From assembly GCA_021639925.1 (NCBI GenBank), contig JAJXEL010000032.1, forward strand, positions 1-6,826: a DNA stretch of 6,826 nt, in the 5' to 3' direction. The stretch is from Alphaproteobacteria bacterium (GTDB lineage: Bacteria; Pseudomonadota; Alphaproteobacteria; CAAGCB01; CAG-977). Within the stretch, counting starts at the first letter, position 1. Every line of letters begins with the position of its first letter. Positions 6,800-6,826 of the stretch are shown piece after piece. Position numbers and translations under genes: made by a program. The notes beneath the pieces were generated by a model. That model worked only from the letters and a program-made list of their open reading frames with translations. It was not told the origin of the DNA and made no database searches.

Positions 6800-6826
6800 A
6801 TGGGGCATCTGTGCGGTCGCTTCCGG
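6800..6826 (+). CDS. Possible 5' end of the next gene (partial, frame undecided)
   Basis: Only 31 bases follow prfA and all three forward frames stay open. Candidate starts are ATG at 6800 (reading MGHLCGRFR, weak GGA at 6789-6791), GTG at 6811 (VRSLP, preceded by GGGG at 6802-6805) and TTG at 6792 overlapping the prfA stop. The gene after prfA is usually prmC, the glutamine methyltransferase acting on RF1 and RF2, but no PrmC motif is visible in so few residues. The identity is inferred from context only. Confidence 0.25.

Overview
The window is a compact block of six complete housekeeping genes, all on the + strand. It most likely comes from an alphaproteobacterium, plausibly a Rhodospirillales-like or uncultured relative of only moderate GC. 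That placement is inference from gene order and protein style. The RodZ-type C-terminal domain, the NMO/FabK-like flavoprotein, and the order rodZ-ispG-hisS-prfA all fit it. The canonical bacterial HisRS motif 2 argues against the Rhizobiales/Rhodobacterales/Caulobacterales branch.

Layout: 1-53 is a short leader with no convincing promoter. It is followed by lysC (aspartate kinase, 54-1283), an NAD(P)H-dependent flavin oxidoreductase of the nitronate monooxygenase/FabK superfamily (1285-2310), a RodZ-type membrane-anchored HTH protein (2330-3352), ispG (3360-4454), hisS (4451-5716) and prfA (5719-6795). The last 31 bases may hold the start of a downstream gene; prmC is the usual neighbour, but the reading frame cannot be decided. 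No gap exceeds 53 bases. Junctions are 1, 19 and 7 bases, a 4-base ATGA overlap, and 2 bases, so the set looks like one transcription unit. No internal terminator, tRNA, mobile element, CRISPR array or long repeat was seen.

The products serve different core processes: entry to the aspartate-family amino acids (LysC), a flavin redox step of uncertain substrate, cell-shape control (RodZ), isoprenoid precursor synthesis by the MEP pathway (IspG), tRNA-His charging (HisS) and translation termination at UAA/UAG (PrfA). All expected catalytic residues are present and no gene appears truncated or frameshifted.

I found no undescribed system here. The best second look is an in-frame GTG at 795 inside lysC, preceded by a purine-rich Shine-Dalgarno-like stretch. 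It lies almost exactly where the separately translated beta subunit of alpha2beta2 aspartokinases begins in other bacteria.
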